This document shows, one piece after another, positions 10,111-19,476 of a stretch of 47,329 nt of DNA (positions within the stretch are counted from its first letter, which is position 1; each line of letters starts with the position of its first letter). Origin of the DNA: Strigomonas culicis (Eukaryota; Euglenozoa; Kinetoplastea; Trypanosomatida; Trypanosomatidae); the NCBI GenBank assembly GCA_000482145.1, contig AUXH01000070.1, positions 1 to 47,329 on the forward strand. The letters run 5' to 3'. Under the pieces are notes generated by a model. It ran no database searches and was not told the DNA's origin. It saw only the letters and a program-made list of their open reading frames with translations. Position numbers and translations under genes: made by a program.

Positions 10111-11346
10111 TTATAAATGTTTGAATGTCACGATCGTTCCTACAATGCCACCCACAACACCAATGAGCATCATAAGCCACGCGGCAAAAAGCTCCAAAGG
10201 AGTACAAGATTTAATCCCGCGTACGTGCAGCGAAATACGAAAAGCGGCCGGGTACAAAAAGCAAAGAATGCTACTGCACACACTGCCCAGAAGGGCGATA
10301 AGAAACACGATGCTTTTCGCCTTGAGCGCCAACAGAAAGCTCAGTACAGACAGCACCACACTGACAATAAGAATTTGCCTGTAGGAGATGGAAGAGTGAC
10401 GCTGGTCATGTGTGGTTGTGCTGTAGCCGTACATCAGAATGAAAACTGCATCTCTGCAAGGCAAGAGCACAAGCACATAGGCAATCATGACGGTTGACGT
10501 GTACAGCAGTTCACTGGTCATCATCAGATTATCGCTAAGGGGACTATAGTTCTTCAGTATATTACCTGTGATGTGAGGCGTGTTGCTGATATACCCGAAA
10601 TAGCCCACAATGAAGTAGACACTACCCGTGATGGTCACACTAAGGGTGGTCACTTTTGTCATCGCACTGCGGGTGACCTCCGTCAGCCCCGTGTAAAGTG
10701 AGAAAACAAGCGACTGACAATCAAAGGAAAAGAACATCACAGGCAGTGTGACAAGGGCCTTGGAGGAAAGCGGGAAGTAGGCGTAGTCGGTCGAACGCTT
10801 CTCATGAGGTGAAAACGGATAATAGTAGCGATACACGATGGCCCCTGAGATCAGAAACGTGCTGCTGATGGCCACAAGCGACATGTGCTCCAAATGATTT
10901 ATCTGAGGCACGCACGACAAGGGCATCATGAGCAGAAACCAAAGAAAAAACACGACGTGTGTTTCCGTGGAGAGAAACGGTACGAAGGAATGCAAAAACG
11001 GTATCAACGGCGTCACGATTTCGCCCACCACCACAACGTAGCCGGCAGCAATACCGACGCTATACACGATCAACACCCACCGAATGGCCTCCTCAAAAGA
11101 GCGCCCTAGTAGCTCGCGCGAAATATCCTCGTAGGATTTCAAATTGAGATGATCGACACACAGAACTAGGTAGTCAATGGATAAGACCGTTAGCGCGGCA
11201 ACGGCAATGAGCACGAGAAAAACAAAATAGATACCACTCTGTTCAAATAAAGAGGGAATCGCGAGGACACCGGCACCAATCGTAGTGACCGAGAGACTGA
11301 CGGCAGAGCTGAATACGCCCTGCACAGGAGCGCCCCCTTTGGCCAT
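10111..11346 (-). CDS. amino acid transporter (AAAP/SLC36-38-type permease)
   Basis: 411 residues from the ATG at 11346 (MAKGGAPVQG); a possible upstream start 11 residues earlier would sit before a less typical N-terminus. The protein is nearly all hydrophobic, with about ten to eleven membrane helices. The first helix carries the family hallmark SLSVTTIGAGVLAIPSLFEQSG (G-x-G-x-L-x-x-P type, about residues 17-38). Members import amino acids or polyamines with protons or sodium across the plasma membrane or from lysosome-like organelles. Trypanosomatids carry many such genes, often in tandem; here only one copy is visible. The N-terminal cytosolic region is very short compared with many family members. 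Substrate cannot be predicted from sequence. Confidence 0.85.
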   Translation of the reverse strand: MAKGGAPVQGVFSSAVSLSVTTIGAGVLAIPSLFEQSGIYFVFLVLIAVAALTVLSIDYLVLCVDHLNLKSYEDISRELLGRSFEEAIRWVLIVYSVGIAAGYVVVVGEIVTPLIPFLHSFVPFLSTETHVVFFLWFLLMMPLSCVPQINHLEHMSLVAISSTFLISGAIVYRYYYPFSPHEKRSTDYAYFPLSSKALVTLPVMFFSFDCQSLVFSLYTGLTEVTRSAMTKVTTLSVTITGSVYFIVGYFGYISNTPHITGNILKNYSPLSDNLMMTSELLYTSTVMIAYVLVLLPCRDAVFILMYGYSTTTHDQRHSSISYRQILIVSVVLSVLSFLLALKAKSIVFLIALLGSVCSSILCFLYPAAFRISLHVRGIKSCTPLELFAAWLMMLIGVVGGIVGTIVTFKHL

Positions 11347-11844
11347 TGGAACGAAACACAAGTGGGGTACGACGCGCACACTTGGCTATGTACTCACTCT
11401 GATCGCTTACTTCGCTCTCTCTAAATACGTATATACATACGTGTGTGTGTATGAAAACAAAAAAAATAAGGAAGCAGAGAAAAGGAGGGAAGCAGAGAGA
11501 AAAGAGTTAATGAGAATTTCGGTTCATATCGCAAAAAGTGAGAGCAAAAGCAACAATCATTCTCATCTTGTGAATACTATATGCATCTGTGCACATGCAA
11601 TACGCACAAAAAATGATAAACTGTCGTGCATTTTCCTTTCACAGTTTCTTTTTATTTTTATTATATTAGTTTGTTTGCTTTTTTTTTTTTCATTCTTATG
11701 CGAAACAAGTTTTTTTTTTTGCAATAATGCGGGTATCTTGTGTTCACATTAGATCACCTCAGCTCCACTGGCCTCATTTTGAGGTCACTTTTGCTTCAGT
11801 ATATCCACGGCACACTTGTTCCTCTCGCTGTACATGCAGCGTGT
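11347..11844. other. intergenic region with splice signal for the transporter
   Basis: No gene. Minus-strand C/T tract at about 11515-11450, then a TG/TA stretch and the first AG at 11422-11421, giving a leader of about 74 bases. T-runs at about 11680 and 11712. Confidence 0.45.
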
Positions 11845-12924
11845 CTATAAGTGCGGAAACCGAAGAAGCTTCATGTTACGCAGCTCAGCGACATTCGTGG
11901 CGCCGCACGTGAACATGGTCGCGGCAAATTCCTTACGAAGTCGCTGAATCACCGCCTGCACATCTGCCGGGCTCTTGAGTGCCGCCGCCAAAAAGGGCAT
12001 TGCCGCCGTGCTGTAGCTGGCGCCCATCATGAGCGACTTGGCAATGTCCACGCCACTGCGAATACCGCCGCCAGCAATAAGGGTCAGAGAGCCATCGGCG
12101 CCCAGCGGCGCGGCCTGCTGCAGGCACACGTCCGTCGGGATGCCAATGTCTCTGAAAATGTAACCAATGTTCTCTCCTTCCACGTGATAGGGGTGCCGGC
12201 GACCCTCAATCCACGCCCAAGAGGTGCCACCGCATCCCGAGACGTCAATGCACCGGACACCCAGGGCCTTGAGGACCTTGACCGCTTCAATGTCAACGCC
12301 GTGACCCACACCCTTCACAATAACAGGGACCTTAATGCCAGGGAGGACCTCACCCAGCTTTTTGATGAGCCCAGCGAAGTTCGTGTCGCCCTCCGGCTGG
12401 CAAATCTCCTGGGTGTGGTTGAGATGGATAAAGAGACCGTCAGCCTTCACACTATCCACAACCTTGTTGATCTCATTGGCACCAAAGCCGTAGTTCAGCT
12501 GCACGAGCCCAATGTTGGCAAACATGGGCACCGACGGGCACAGCGATTTGACGTTGAAAGTGTGGGCAGCGCTGGGGTAACGATTCACAATACGCATGCT
12601 CCCGAGGCCAAAGGGAATCCCTTCGGCTTCGCATGCCTTGGCTAAATTCTCATTGATCACGCGTCCGTGTGCCTCACCCCCCGTCATGGAAGATATAATG
12701 AAGGGAAAGGAAATCTTATGACCAAAAAAATCACAAGATGTATCGATTTCCGCGTAATTGACCTCCGGGAGAGCCTTGTACGGGATGCTGTACCTGTGCC
12801 AAATAGAGAGTCTGTCTTTGTGTGGTTCCACATTGTCATTCAGACATATTTTGATGTGATCTTCCTTGCGCTTCCGAACCGCCGCCTCGCGATCCGCCGC
12901 ATTCTCTTCTTTGCGGTTACTCAT
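11845..12924 (-). CDS. idi2: type II isopentenyl-diphosphate delta-isomerase (FMN-dependent)
   Basis: 359 residues, ATG at 12924, full length for the family (about 340-360). The enzyme interconverts isopentenyl and dimethylallyl diphosphate in isoprenoid and sterol synthesis, using reduced FMN in a TIM barrel. Visible motifs: basic N-terminal [14 protein letters not shown] (78-83), the active-site run HLNHTQE (167-173) with PEGD (177-180), [14 protein letters not shown] (227-240) and the phosphate-binding AGGGIRSG (284-291). Most eukaryotes use the unrelated metal-dependent type I enzyme; the type II form is typical of archaea and some bacteria and is the form known in trypanosomatids. This supports the lineage and an old transfer. 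The C-terminus (RFPHL) is not an obvious glycosomal PTS1 tripeptide. The ATG is followed directly by AG (ATGAG). Confidence 0.95.
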   Translation of the reverse strand: MSNRKEENAADREAAVRKRKEDHIKICLNDNVEPHKDRLSIWHRYSIPYKALPEVNYAEIDTSCDFFGHKISFPFIISSMTGGEAHGRVINENLAKACEAEGIPFGLGSMRIVNRYPSAAHTFNVKSLCPSVPMFANIGLVQLNYGFGANEINKVVDSVKADGLFIHLNHTQEICQPEGDTNFAGLIKKLGEVLPGIKVPVIVKGVGHGVDIEAVKVLKALGVRCIDVSGCGGTSWAWIEGRRHPYHVEGENIGYIFRDIGIPTDVCLQQAAPLGADGSLTLIAGGGIRSGVDIAKSLMMGASYSTAAMPFLAAALKSPADVQAVIQRLRKEFAATMFTCGATNVAELRNMKLLRFPHL

Positions 12925-13322
12925 TGATGCAACAGTAATAAGAGACCGACGAAAGACACGAAGAAAAAAGAAATTAAAAAAAAATAGGATATGATAATTC
13001 TATTGAAATACTACGAATTCACTCCTACACACACAAAAAAAAAAAAGGGATGCCGTATCAAGAAAGAGAGTTTGAAGAGAAGGAAATATCAATGGATTGA
13101 AAGGAAAAATAAATCGAGGCTAACCTTTATCAGTGCTAGGAAAACACCACAGCGAAGTGTCATAATACTGAATCTGAACAAAGAAACAAGAATTAGTATT
13201 ATTACAACAGATAGGAATTAATAAATATGTGGTTAGATGACACAACGGTGCAAACACATCAACGGTTGGCACGGCAGGAACAAACTCAAAACAAGGAACG
13301 ACAGCGCTTTTGCGCTCACCAT
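12925..13322. other. intergenic region with two pyrimidine tracts upstream of IDI-2
   Basis: No gene. On the minus strand a near tract (about 13000-12935) contains no AG before the start codon; a farther tract (about 13120-13034) is followed by AG at 13026-13025, giving a leader of about 100 bases. The farther acceptor is more likely, because the first AG after the near tract lies inside ATGAG. Confidence 0.4.
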
Positions 13323-15080
13323 TCAAATCTGTGCATCCTTTCGGGTGCCCAAATACTGAATATACTCCTCCACCTGTCGAAGAGCAGCACTCGCATCGAT
13401 AGAAACCCCTGTGGAATGGCCCACCTCAACTTCAGTGTCGAAGGAAAACGCTGTTGGCAATGGTACCTTTAAGGTGGAGAAGAGTTCGTGAAATGTTTTA
13501 TGAGCAGCTTCCTTGTTGCCATCCATCCAGAACTGCTCCGCCTTGACACCGGTGTCGCCCCCACGCGACGCAGCCGTCGGTAAGAACCCCAAGTTCGACA
13601 TAATAAAGCGAAGCGACATATTTCCACGAACGCCGCAGAGTATACTATACAACCAGTAGACGCGCATCCGAGGAAGATAAATCTGCACGAGAAACTGCAG
13701 CTCCCGCTTGAAGAGCTGAAGGAGCTGCACCGCCGAAAGCGCATCGCCGTTGTCGAGTGCAACGATGAGCTGCAACACGTGTTGCATCCGCTCTGGCGTG
13801 GGCAGAAACTCTTTCATGGCCGCAGACTGGCCGAGGGAGAGTGTGTTGGTGTACTCGATGAGCTCCGTGGACAGAGAATCGTACTGTTTGCTCAGGGAGA
13901 GATAGACGACTCGGTATACAAAGAATTCCGCCATGTGGCATCTCGATTTATCCACACTGCGGTGCTCATAAAAGCCCTTGAGGGAAGCCTGGCATTGATT
14001 GAATTCACCAATATCGTTCGCTTCAAGGCAGATACGTGCATGGAGCTCGTAGATCATGACGGTGAAGTCATTTACAATGTTCTGCACGCGCAAATCTTGC
14101 CGCATACCCTTCAGTTGGTCGCTCAAATACTTGAGCGCGTTGGAACGAGTGTCCTGCTTCTCCTTCTCGCGCGACTTCTCCACGATATAGTCAAAGCTCT
14201 TCTCCAAGACCTGCAAAGGACGAATGTCCTCCTCCGTCGGCTCGTACCGCGAGTAGCGTCGCTCTAAGTCCCGCGACTTTGCCACAAACGTCCGACACAC
14301 TCGCTCCGTCTTTGCGTCGTCTGTGGTGATGAGTTCTAGGAAAAAAGAAGCACACTCACTAGCCGTCACCAAAAGAGTTTCAACCTTTGTGCGCTTGCTG
14401 TGTACACCGTTGTCGGTCTGTTCACCCGCTGAGGACACCTTTCCGCTCGATAAAGCGGCGGAGGGCTCTGCACGCTGCCTCTTGTCGCCGCATGTGGCGC
14501 TACTAGTTTCCGCCGCTCGCGTGACAGTCGGCGCAGCGACTCCAGGGCCACTGGAAAGCAACGCCGTCTGCTGGCCACGAAGCTGCGCCTGCGTCTTATC
14601 GGTCAGTTCCTTCTTTTGCAAATTTCGCGCAATATTAAGCATCTCCATGAAGGACACCTGCTCATAGTGCCGTTTGCCTTTTGCCACGTCACGATCGTAG
14701 AGGTCGAACGCCTGATCCAGAAAGTGTCGCAGCTCGGGCGGGGCGCGTCCAGTGCACTCCTTGTACAGGTCGGCTCTGTGTCCCACGTGCGTCTCCTGCA
14801 CCGCTTTGGCACTGTCATCAGACCCGGAGAGCATTCTCGGCTCACGCGCCAGCGCCTTGGCCGACATGACAGTGGGCACTGTTTTCCACTCCACTTGCTC
14901 TACTGTTTGAGTTTTCAACTGATCTTCAAGGACGCAGAGTGCCCATTTCGCGTACCGCTCGGTTTCTCCCGGGCCTCCCCGCGTCCGTGCTACAAACGAA
15001 GCGCGCGTGAGCCAGTCCTTTAGCTTCTTTGTTATTACGATGCCTTTGGAGGCAAGAAAGTCACTACTCAAGTAGTTCAT
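13323..15080 (-). CDS. SAC3/GANP-domain protein, THP3/LENG8-like
   Basis: 585 residues from the ATG at 15080 (MNYLSSDFLA); a longer reading starting at TTG would include the splice acceptor and is rejected. Family hallmark: LRVQNIVNDFTVMIYELHAR followed by ICLEANDIGEFNQCQASL (about 331-368), matching the SAC3/GANP pattern of VQ-I-N-F-V-YE-HAR-LE-D-EFNQCQ. Helical PCI-like repeats follow to about 560. In yeast and animals the THP3/LENG8 branch (with CSN12) acts in transcription elongation and mRNA processing, while SAC3 itself is the TREX-2 export scaffold. The EFNQCQ wording and short C-terminus favour the THP3/LENG8 branch. Residues about 165-240 are low-complexity and likely disordered, with a basic patch (SKRTK). 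It is probably nuclear. Confidence 0.85.
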   Translation of the reverse strand: MNYLSSDFLASKGIVITKKLKDWLTRASFVARTRGGPGETERYAKWALCVLEDQLKTQTVEQVEWKTVPTVMSAKALAREPRMLSGSDDSAKAVQETHVGHRADLYKECTGRAPPELRHFLDQAFDLYDRDVAKGKRHYEQVSFMEMLNIARNLQKKELTDKTQAQLRGQQTALLSSGPGVAAPTVTRAAETSSATCGDKRQRAEPSAALSSGKVSSAGEQTDNGVHSKRTKVETLLVTASECASFFLELITTDDAKTERVCRTFVAKSRDLERRYSRYEPTEEDIRPLQVLEKSFDYIVEKSREKEKQDTRSNALKYLSDQLKGMRQDLRVQNIVNDFTVMIYELHARICLEANDIGEFNQCQASLKGFYEHRSVDKSRCHMAEFFVYRVVYLSLSKQYDSLSTELIEYTNTLSLGQSAAMKEFLPTPERMQHVLQLIVALDNGDALSAVQLLQLFKRELQFLVQIYLPRMRVYWLYSILCGVRGNMSLRFIMSNLGFLPTAASRGGDTGVKAEQFWMDGNKEAAHKTFHELFSTLKVPLPTAFSFDTEVEVGHSTGVSIDASAALRQVEEYIQYLGTRKDAQI

Positions 15081-15451
15081 GAGACCCAGTGGCTGCAAAA
15101 AAAAAAAAGAAAAGAAAGAAAGAAAGAAAAAAAAAAGGCCAGCGGAAACAAAGAACAGAGAGGCAATAGGAAACGAGAGAGAGAATCACAGACAGACACA
15201 AGGAAAGTGTTGACAAAAACAGCGCTACACAGAACGAGAGAGGGAGAGACTGTGTAGAGTAACAATCGATAATGAAGCTACACCAACAACTACAACAACA
15301 AAAATCGAGGTTTAGAATTATTTACGGTTTATAGATTAGTGGATTTGTCGAAACAAAAGGAATGCGAGATATGGGAAGGGGAGTTTTACAAACAAATAGC
15401 AACAAAAGAGTTTGATAAACCACCTGTTCTTCCCACTTCCATTTAGTGCCC
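15081..15451. other. intergenic region upstream of the SAC3-family gene
   Basis: No gene. It holds the strong pyrimidine tract described separately and further purine-rich (plus sense) stretches to about 15270. Confidence 0.45.
15093..15135 (-). promoter_or_regulatory. strong polypyrimidine tract abutting a 3' splice acceptor
   Basis: On the minus strand about 40 bases of T/C run directly into GCAG, with AG at 15094-15093. The ATG at 15080 then follows a 12-base leader. This site decides the start: any codon to its right would be removed by trans-splicing. Confidence 0.65.
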
Positions 15452-16576
15452 CTACTCATTTGCCGTTTTCAGCATAATCTGCAGAACATCCTCATCTTCT
15501 AAAACGTGCGCGATGCCTACACGCTGCGGCTGGTGCTTCGCACTCGTCCCCCACACCAGCGCATACTTGAAGCGTGAGGCGATGTCCTTGTGAATGCGCT
15601 TGCAAATGTGCTCTACGCTAGAATTTCGCTTCACCACAAAGGGTTTCACAAAATCGGGGTGTGTGCCGTGCTTCTTGGTGTAGATACGAATGATATTAAG
15701 ATGCTCCCAAATTTCGTCAATCACCTCATCCACGTTGAGGTCCCAATGCAGCGAAAGCACCACCGAATGCGGCATCTTGCTGAGGCGGTCCATCTCCTCC
15801 ATCGTGATGGTGTCAATTTTGTTGTAGACGTACAGACAGGGCATATACTTACGGTTCCCCTCAATGACGTCAATAAACTCGTCCACGGTGATGTCTTCGC
15901 GGAGAATAACATCCGCGTTGTGGATGCCATAGTCCTTCAAGATTTCCTTCGCCATGGACTCCGACATGCCTTTGGTCTGTTTAATGTTGGAGCTATAACT
16001 GATAGCATTCATGCTGCAGGATGTCTTCTTCTTGAACGTGACGTTTGGGAACTTTTGATTGAGGCGAATGCCAACCGTCTCTAGCTCATTTTCGATCTTG
16101 CTGCGCTGTCCCTCCGCCTTCGCAGCGTCCAGCATCAGGATGATCATGTCTGCCGTCCGTGCAGTGGCGATCACCTGCCGGCCGCGTCCCTTCCCCTCCG
16201 CCGCACCCTCGATGATACCGGGAAGGTCTAAAAGTTGGATTTCCGTCCCCTTGTGCATCAGCTTGCCAGGGATACAGGTGAGCGTGGTGAACTCGTAGTT
16301 CGCTGCCTCACTTTCCGTATGCGTCACGCGGGACAGCAGCGAAGATTTACCAACGGAGGGGAACCCGACTAAGGCACAGCGCACGTCGCCGCTCTTGCGG
16401 ACGTCGAACCCATCGCCGCCCTTCGCGCCGGCAGCGCGCGCGGCGTTCTCCAGCATCTCCGTCTTGATGCGCGCGAGCTGACCCTTCAGACGACCCACAT
16501 GGTACTCCGTCTTTTTGTTCTTCTGCGTCCGGGCAATCTCATCCTCGATCGCCTTTCGTCGTTCCAAGAGCCCCAT
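15452..16576 (-). CDS. DRG2: developmentally regulated GTP-binding protein 2 (DRG2/Rbg2)
   Basis: 374 residues, ATG at 16576; human DRG2 has 364. Order: N-terminal helical arm; G1 GFPSVGKSS (71-79); G2-like TTLTCIPG; G3 DLPGIIEGAAEGKGRG (117-132); G4 NKID (252-255); TGS domain about 298-372. Assignment to DRG2 rather than DRG1 rests on the REDITVDEFIDVIEGNRKY stretch, the YMPCLYVYNKID context, IYTKKHGTHPDF, and FKYALVWGTS followed by QRVG, all of which follow the DRG2 wording. DRG GTPases bind translating ribosomes together with a DFRP partner (DRG2 with RWDD1/Gir2) and help relieve stalling. The insert around 180-205 (CSMNAISYSSNIKQTKG) is diverged from the animal sequence. Confidence 0.93.
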   Translation of the reverse strand: MGLLERRKAIEDEIARTQKNKKTEYHVGRLKGQLARIKTEMLENAARAAGAKGGDGFDVRKSGDVRCALVGFPSVGKSSLLSRVTHTESEAANYEFTTLTCIPGKLMHKGTEIQLLDLPGIIEGAAEGKGRGRQVIATARTADMIILMLDAAKAEGQRSKIENELETVGIRLNQKFPNVTFKKKTSCSMNAISYSSNIKQTKGMSESMAKEILKDYGIHNADVILREDITVDEFIDVIEGNRKYMPCLYVYNKIDTITMEEMDRLSKMPHSVVLSLHWDLNVDEVIDEIWEHLNIIRIYTKKHGTHPDFVKPFVVKRNSSVEHICKRIHKDIASRFKYALVWGTSAKHQPQRVGIAHVLEDEDVLQIMLKTANE

Positions 16577-16917
16577 CGCGGATTAGTTCAATGCGTCAGT
16601 GAAGTTGACTGGTATATACCTGTAGATGCAACATCGTAGTGGAAAAGGAAAAAAAAAGAAAGAAGTGTTGCAAAAGGAAAGAAAAAGAGGAGGGTTTTCA
16701 AATGAGTGAATACAAAGAAGTGTTCCTCACATCCAACTAAATACTATAGACACGGTCACCAATGACACATATACTAGACACTTGGTACAAAGGTATGATA
16801 TGTTTTCTTTTTCTTCGTTCAGGAAGCGCTCCTTTCCTACAATTTCATCGAGTATGTGATTTCTCCAGAATAATTTTACAAGGTACTTTTCTAGTACTTG
16901 GTATCCTTATAATGACA
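16577..16917. other. intergenic region with splice signal for DRG2
   Basis: No gene. Minus-strand pyrimidine tract at about 16700-16640, first AG at 16621-16620, giving a 43-base leader. Confidence 0.5.
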
Positions 16918-19206
16918 TTATGAGGTGGCACGGTAAATTATTTGTCCGTCAGGGGTATCTGTAATGTGAAACATGTCATTCCTGCTTTCGATCATCTTCA
17001 GTAAACCCCCAAAGTGAGAATTAGCCGCTTGCTGCACCGGTAAAGATGTCCACAAGAGAAGCTGTGTGAAGTCCACACCAGCGTCTGGAATAAGGGCATA
17101 CACCTCCTCCAACACTTGTGCCTTACTGTACTCTTTGCCCACAAACTGATCCTCCTCCAAAATCCACGAATCATCCGCTTCTCCTACTTCTTCACACGTG
17201 TTGTGTAGCTGCTGCTTCTCCTCGCTGGCCGCCACGGACTGTGGTGCCCGTACGACAGTGGTAGATGGGCTCACAATCTTGTATATGAGGAACTCCCCCG
17301 GGCTGTTCTCTTTACAGGCAAACAACCGCGGAAACTGTTGCACAATCGTTATCACCTGCGGCGGCAGCGCTGCCCGCATCGCCGGACTGGCCGCGTCCAC
17401 GAGGAAGGAGACCGTGCAGGCCTCACTCGACGGGGCCGCGTAGTGGAACACCTTCGCTATTTCCAACGGACTGAGGTACGGGTTCTCCTCGCACTGCCCT
17501 GTCCGCACGCTCATATCGTCCGGAGCTGGCTCCTGGCTGTTTAGCAACAGTGGGTTCGAAGCATCCACGCGACAGACAAAATGGTCCCCTACCCGAAAGA
17601 GGTGCGGGTGGCGGCGAAGAAGCTGCAACAGACCATCGTAGCCTTTGACGCGTTCTTGTGTTTGGGGCGCGAGGCGCACATAAACGTACTCGGGACGGTC
17701 CCACATCGGTGTGAGCACATTAAAAATGTCAATAATGCTGTTGACATCACCCGGCAGCGATTCAAGGTCTGACAGAAAATCAGCACGCCAGCGCTCGCTG
17801 CCGGCGCCGCCGCGACGCCGAACCAAGGTCTCGTCCGCATGCTTGGGGCGCAGGGTCTCAAACTCGTTGGGCGCTGCGAGCGCCACGCTCAGCAGACGCT
17901 CCGCTGTCATATTCTTTTTGGTGTAGCGTTGTAAAATGATGCGCAGAGGTGAGAAGTAAGTGGGGCACACACGCGAGAAGAACTTTTGCACATTTCGCTC
18001 GAAGGAAGACCGCTCCTCCAATGGCTCCCCATCGCTGTTCAGCGGGATAAGGCTGTTCGCCTCCCAGAAGAACATTTTGAGGTCCAGCAGCTCACGTGCT
18101 TGCTCCGCCGTCATGTGATGGGCCTCCGGATGCAGGACGATGCTGCGCCGAATCTCCGTCGTGTAGTTGATCTCTCGCAGCTCGAAGTAGCACGGCTGCC
18201 GGCGGAACCACATGAGCGTCGAGGCCGACCGCAGATGCTTCTTGCGAATGGCAGATGGTACGTTCAGGCTCGAGAAATTGCCCCAGTGCACCGGAACGTA
18301 TTTGAGCATTTCATACACATCGTCGCGCGTTGGTACACACTGGGCACTTCCCCACCCGCCAAATTCTTTGCTACAGGCCAGCGTGGATGCGGCCATCATG
18401 GTGCGGGAAGCGAGGGAGAAGTGAGGCGCCTCCTGCTCCGTGCGGCACCGGGACGCTACAAACAGTGTGCTGTGGTACCGGAACACCCAGAAGCGATCGC
18501 CAACCGCGTACTTTTGTATCGCCACGGCAGCACCAGTCTTTTCAGCCGAGGGCGTGCATGGATCGATGCCCAATAAGGCGGTGAACATCGAAAGTGTTAC
18601 GCTCTTCGCAACGACGTCTTTCAAAGGATTTCCCGGTAGATGAAGAGCGCAACGCTTCATGACATGTTCATACAAATTATCCACAACCATGTAAACAGTA
18701 GAGTTTACCTTGGATTCTTTGAGAATTGCGTCGGCTAGCAAAACAATGTCATTGGAGTATGCGCGCACGTCTGCTGCACTCGAACATGGTCCGCCGCTTC
18801 TCAAGACATCCGTGTGCGTCAGCACCTCCTGCGCCGTGACGCCTTTCAACTGGACAAACGCACCATCCGCACCACCAGCGACAACTTCCACAGTTTCGGG
18901 AGAAACCCGCTGTATCCAGGAAACGACACATGCGTCATCCGTTAAACCGCTCACGTACCTAGAAATCTCTTGTGAAAAAAGAGCAAGGGGCATGCGTTGG
19001 GTATCATCCTCTCTAGAGTGTTCTAGGACGTATCGCGCAATTACAAGAGCGGCAGAATTCGCTTCTGCAGAGAACGAAAGGCTTTGGGATGCTCCAGAAA
19101 ACGGCGTTGTACCATTCCATCGGATGCTAAGGCTAAAAAGGGGGTGATGAGACTGACGCACACAGCCCAAAACGAGGCGTCGTATGGCTGCCAATCGAAC
19201 TTGCAT
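16918..19206 (-). CDS. mitochondrially targeted protein with repeated winged-helix-like modules
   Basis: 762 residues, ATG at 19206. Function not recognised. The first 30 residues (MQVRLAAIRRLVLGCVRQSH...) are rich in Arg and hydrophobics and have no acidic residue, as in a mitochondrial import signal. At least three or four modules end in a similar element: FRRQPCYFELRE (335-346), LRRHPHLFRVGDHFVCRV (530-547), VQQFPRLFACKE (622-633) and IESRNDMFHITD (739-750). Each is preceded by a helical stretch, as in small winged-helix domains, and the hP.lF pattern recalls RNA-binding PORR or wHTH folds. Kinetoplastid mitochondria hold many large lineage-specific proteins for RNA editing, RNA stability and mitoribosome assembly; such a role is plausible but only inferred. 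The predicted splice acceptor is just two bases from the ATG. Confidence 0.8.
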   Translation of the reverse strand: MQVRLAAIRRLVLGCVRQSHHPLFSLSIRWNGTTPFSGASQSLSFSAEANSAALVIARYVLEHSREDDTQRMPLALFSQEISRYVSGLTDDACVVSWIQRVSPETVEVVAGGADGAFVQLKGVTAQEVLTHTDVLRSGGPCSSAADVRAYSNDIVLLADAILKESKVNSTVYMVVDNLYEHVMKRCALHLPGNPLKDVVAKSVTLSMFTALLGIDPCTPSAEKTGAAVAIQKYAVGDRFWVFRYHSTLFVASRCRTEQEAPHFSLASRTMMAASTLACSKEFGGWGSAQCVPTRDDVYEMLKYVPVHWGNFSSLNVPSAIRKKHLRSASTLMWFRRQPCYFELREINYTTEIRRSIVLHPEAHHMTAEQARELLDLKMFFWEANSLIPLNSDGEPLEERSSFERNVQKFFSRVCPTYFSPLRIILQRYTKKNMTAERLLSVALAAPNEFETLRPKHADETLVRRRGGAGSERWRADFLSDLESLPGDVNSIIDIFNVLTPMWDRPEYVYVRLAPQTQERVKGYDGLLQLLRRHPHLFRVGDHFVCRVDASNPLLLNSQEPAPDDMSVRTGQCEENPYLSPLEIAKVFHYAAPSSEACTVSFLVDAASPAMRAALPPQVITIVQQFPRLFACKENSPGEFLIYKIVSPSTTVVRAPQSVAASEEKQQLHNTCEEVGEADDSWILEEDQFVGKEYSKAQVLEEVYALIPDAGVDFTQLLLWTSLPVQQAANSHFGGLLKMIESRNDMFHITDTPDGQIIYRATS

Positions 19207-19208
19207 CC

Positions 19209-19290
19209 CTCAACAGATTAAAAGATGTCAATCAAGTGTTGAAGGGGAAACAAAAATAACAGAAGGAAGAGTGCAGTGGAAAAGAGAGTG
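19209..19290 (-). promoter_or_regulatory. polypyrimidine tract and very close 3' splice acceptor
   Basis: The minus strand carries a C/T-rich stretch at about 19290-19230. The first AG after it is at 19210-19209, leaving only two bases (19208-19207) before the ATG at 19206. Confidence 0.45.
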
Positions 19291-19476
19291 TAATTCACTT
19301 GTTCGCATCATCGGAGAAGAGTAGTTAAATATATTGTTTTCTTTTTGTTGTTGTTAAACACCCCGTACCTCAACCGCTCGTATTAGTTATTAGTACTGCA
19401 CTCGAGTAACAGTTTTAATTCCATGTGATTGTAGTTGTTATCATATACACTCCATCCATAGGCTTCCAACGGCCAA

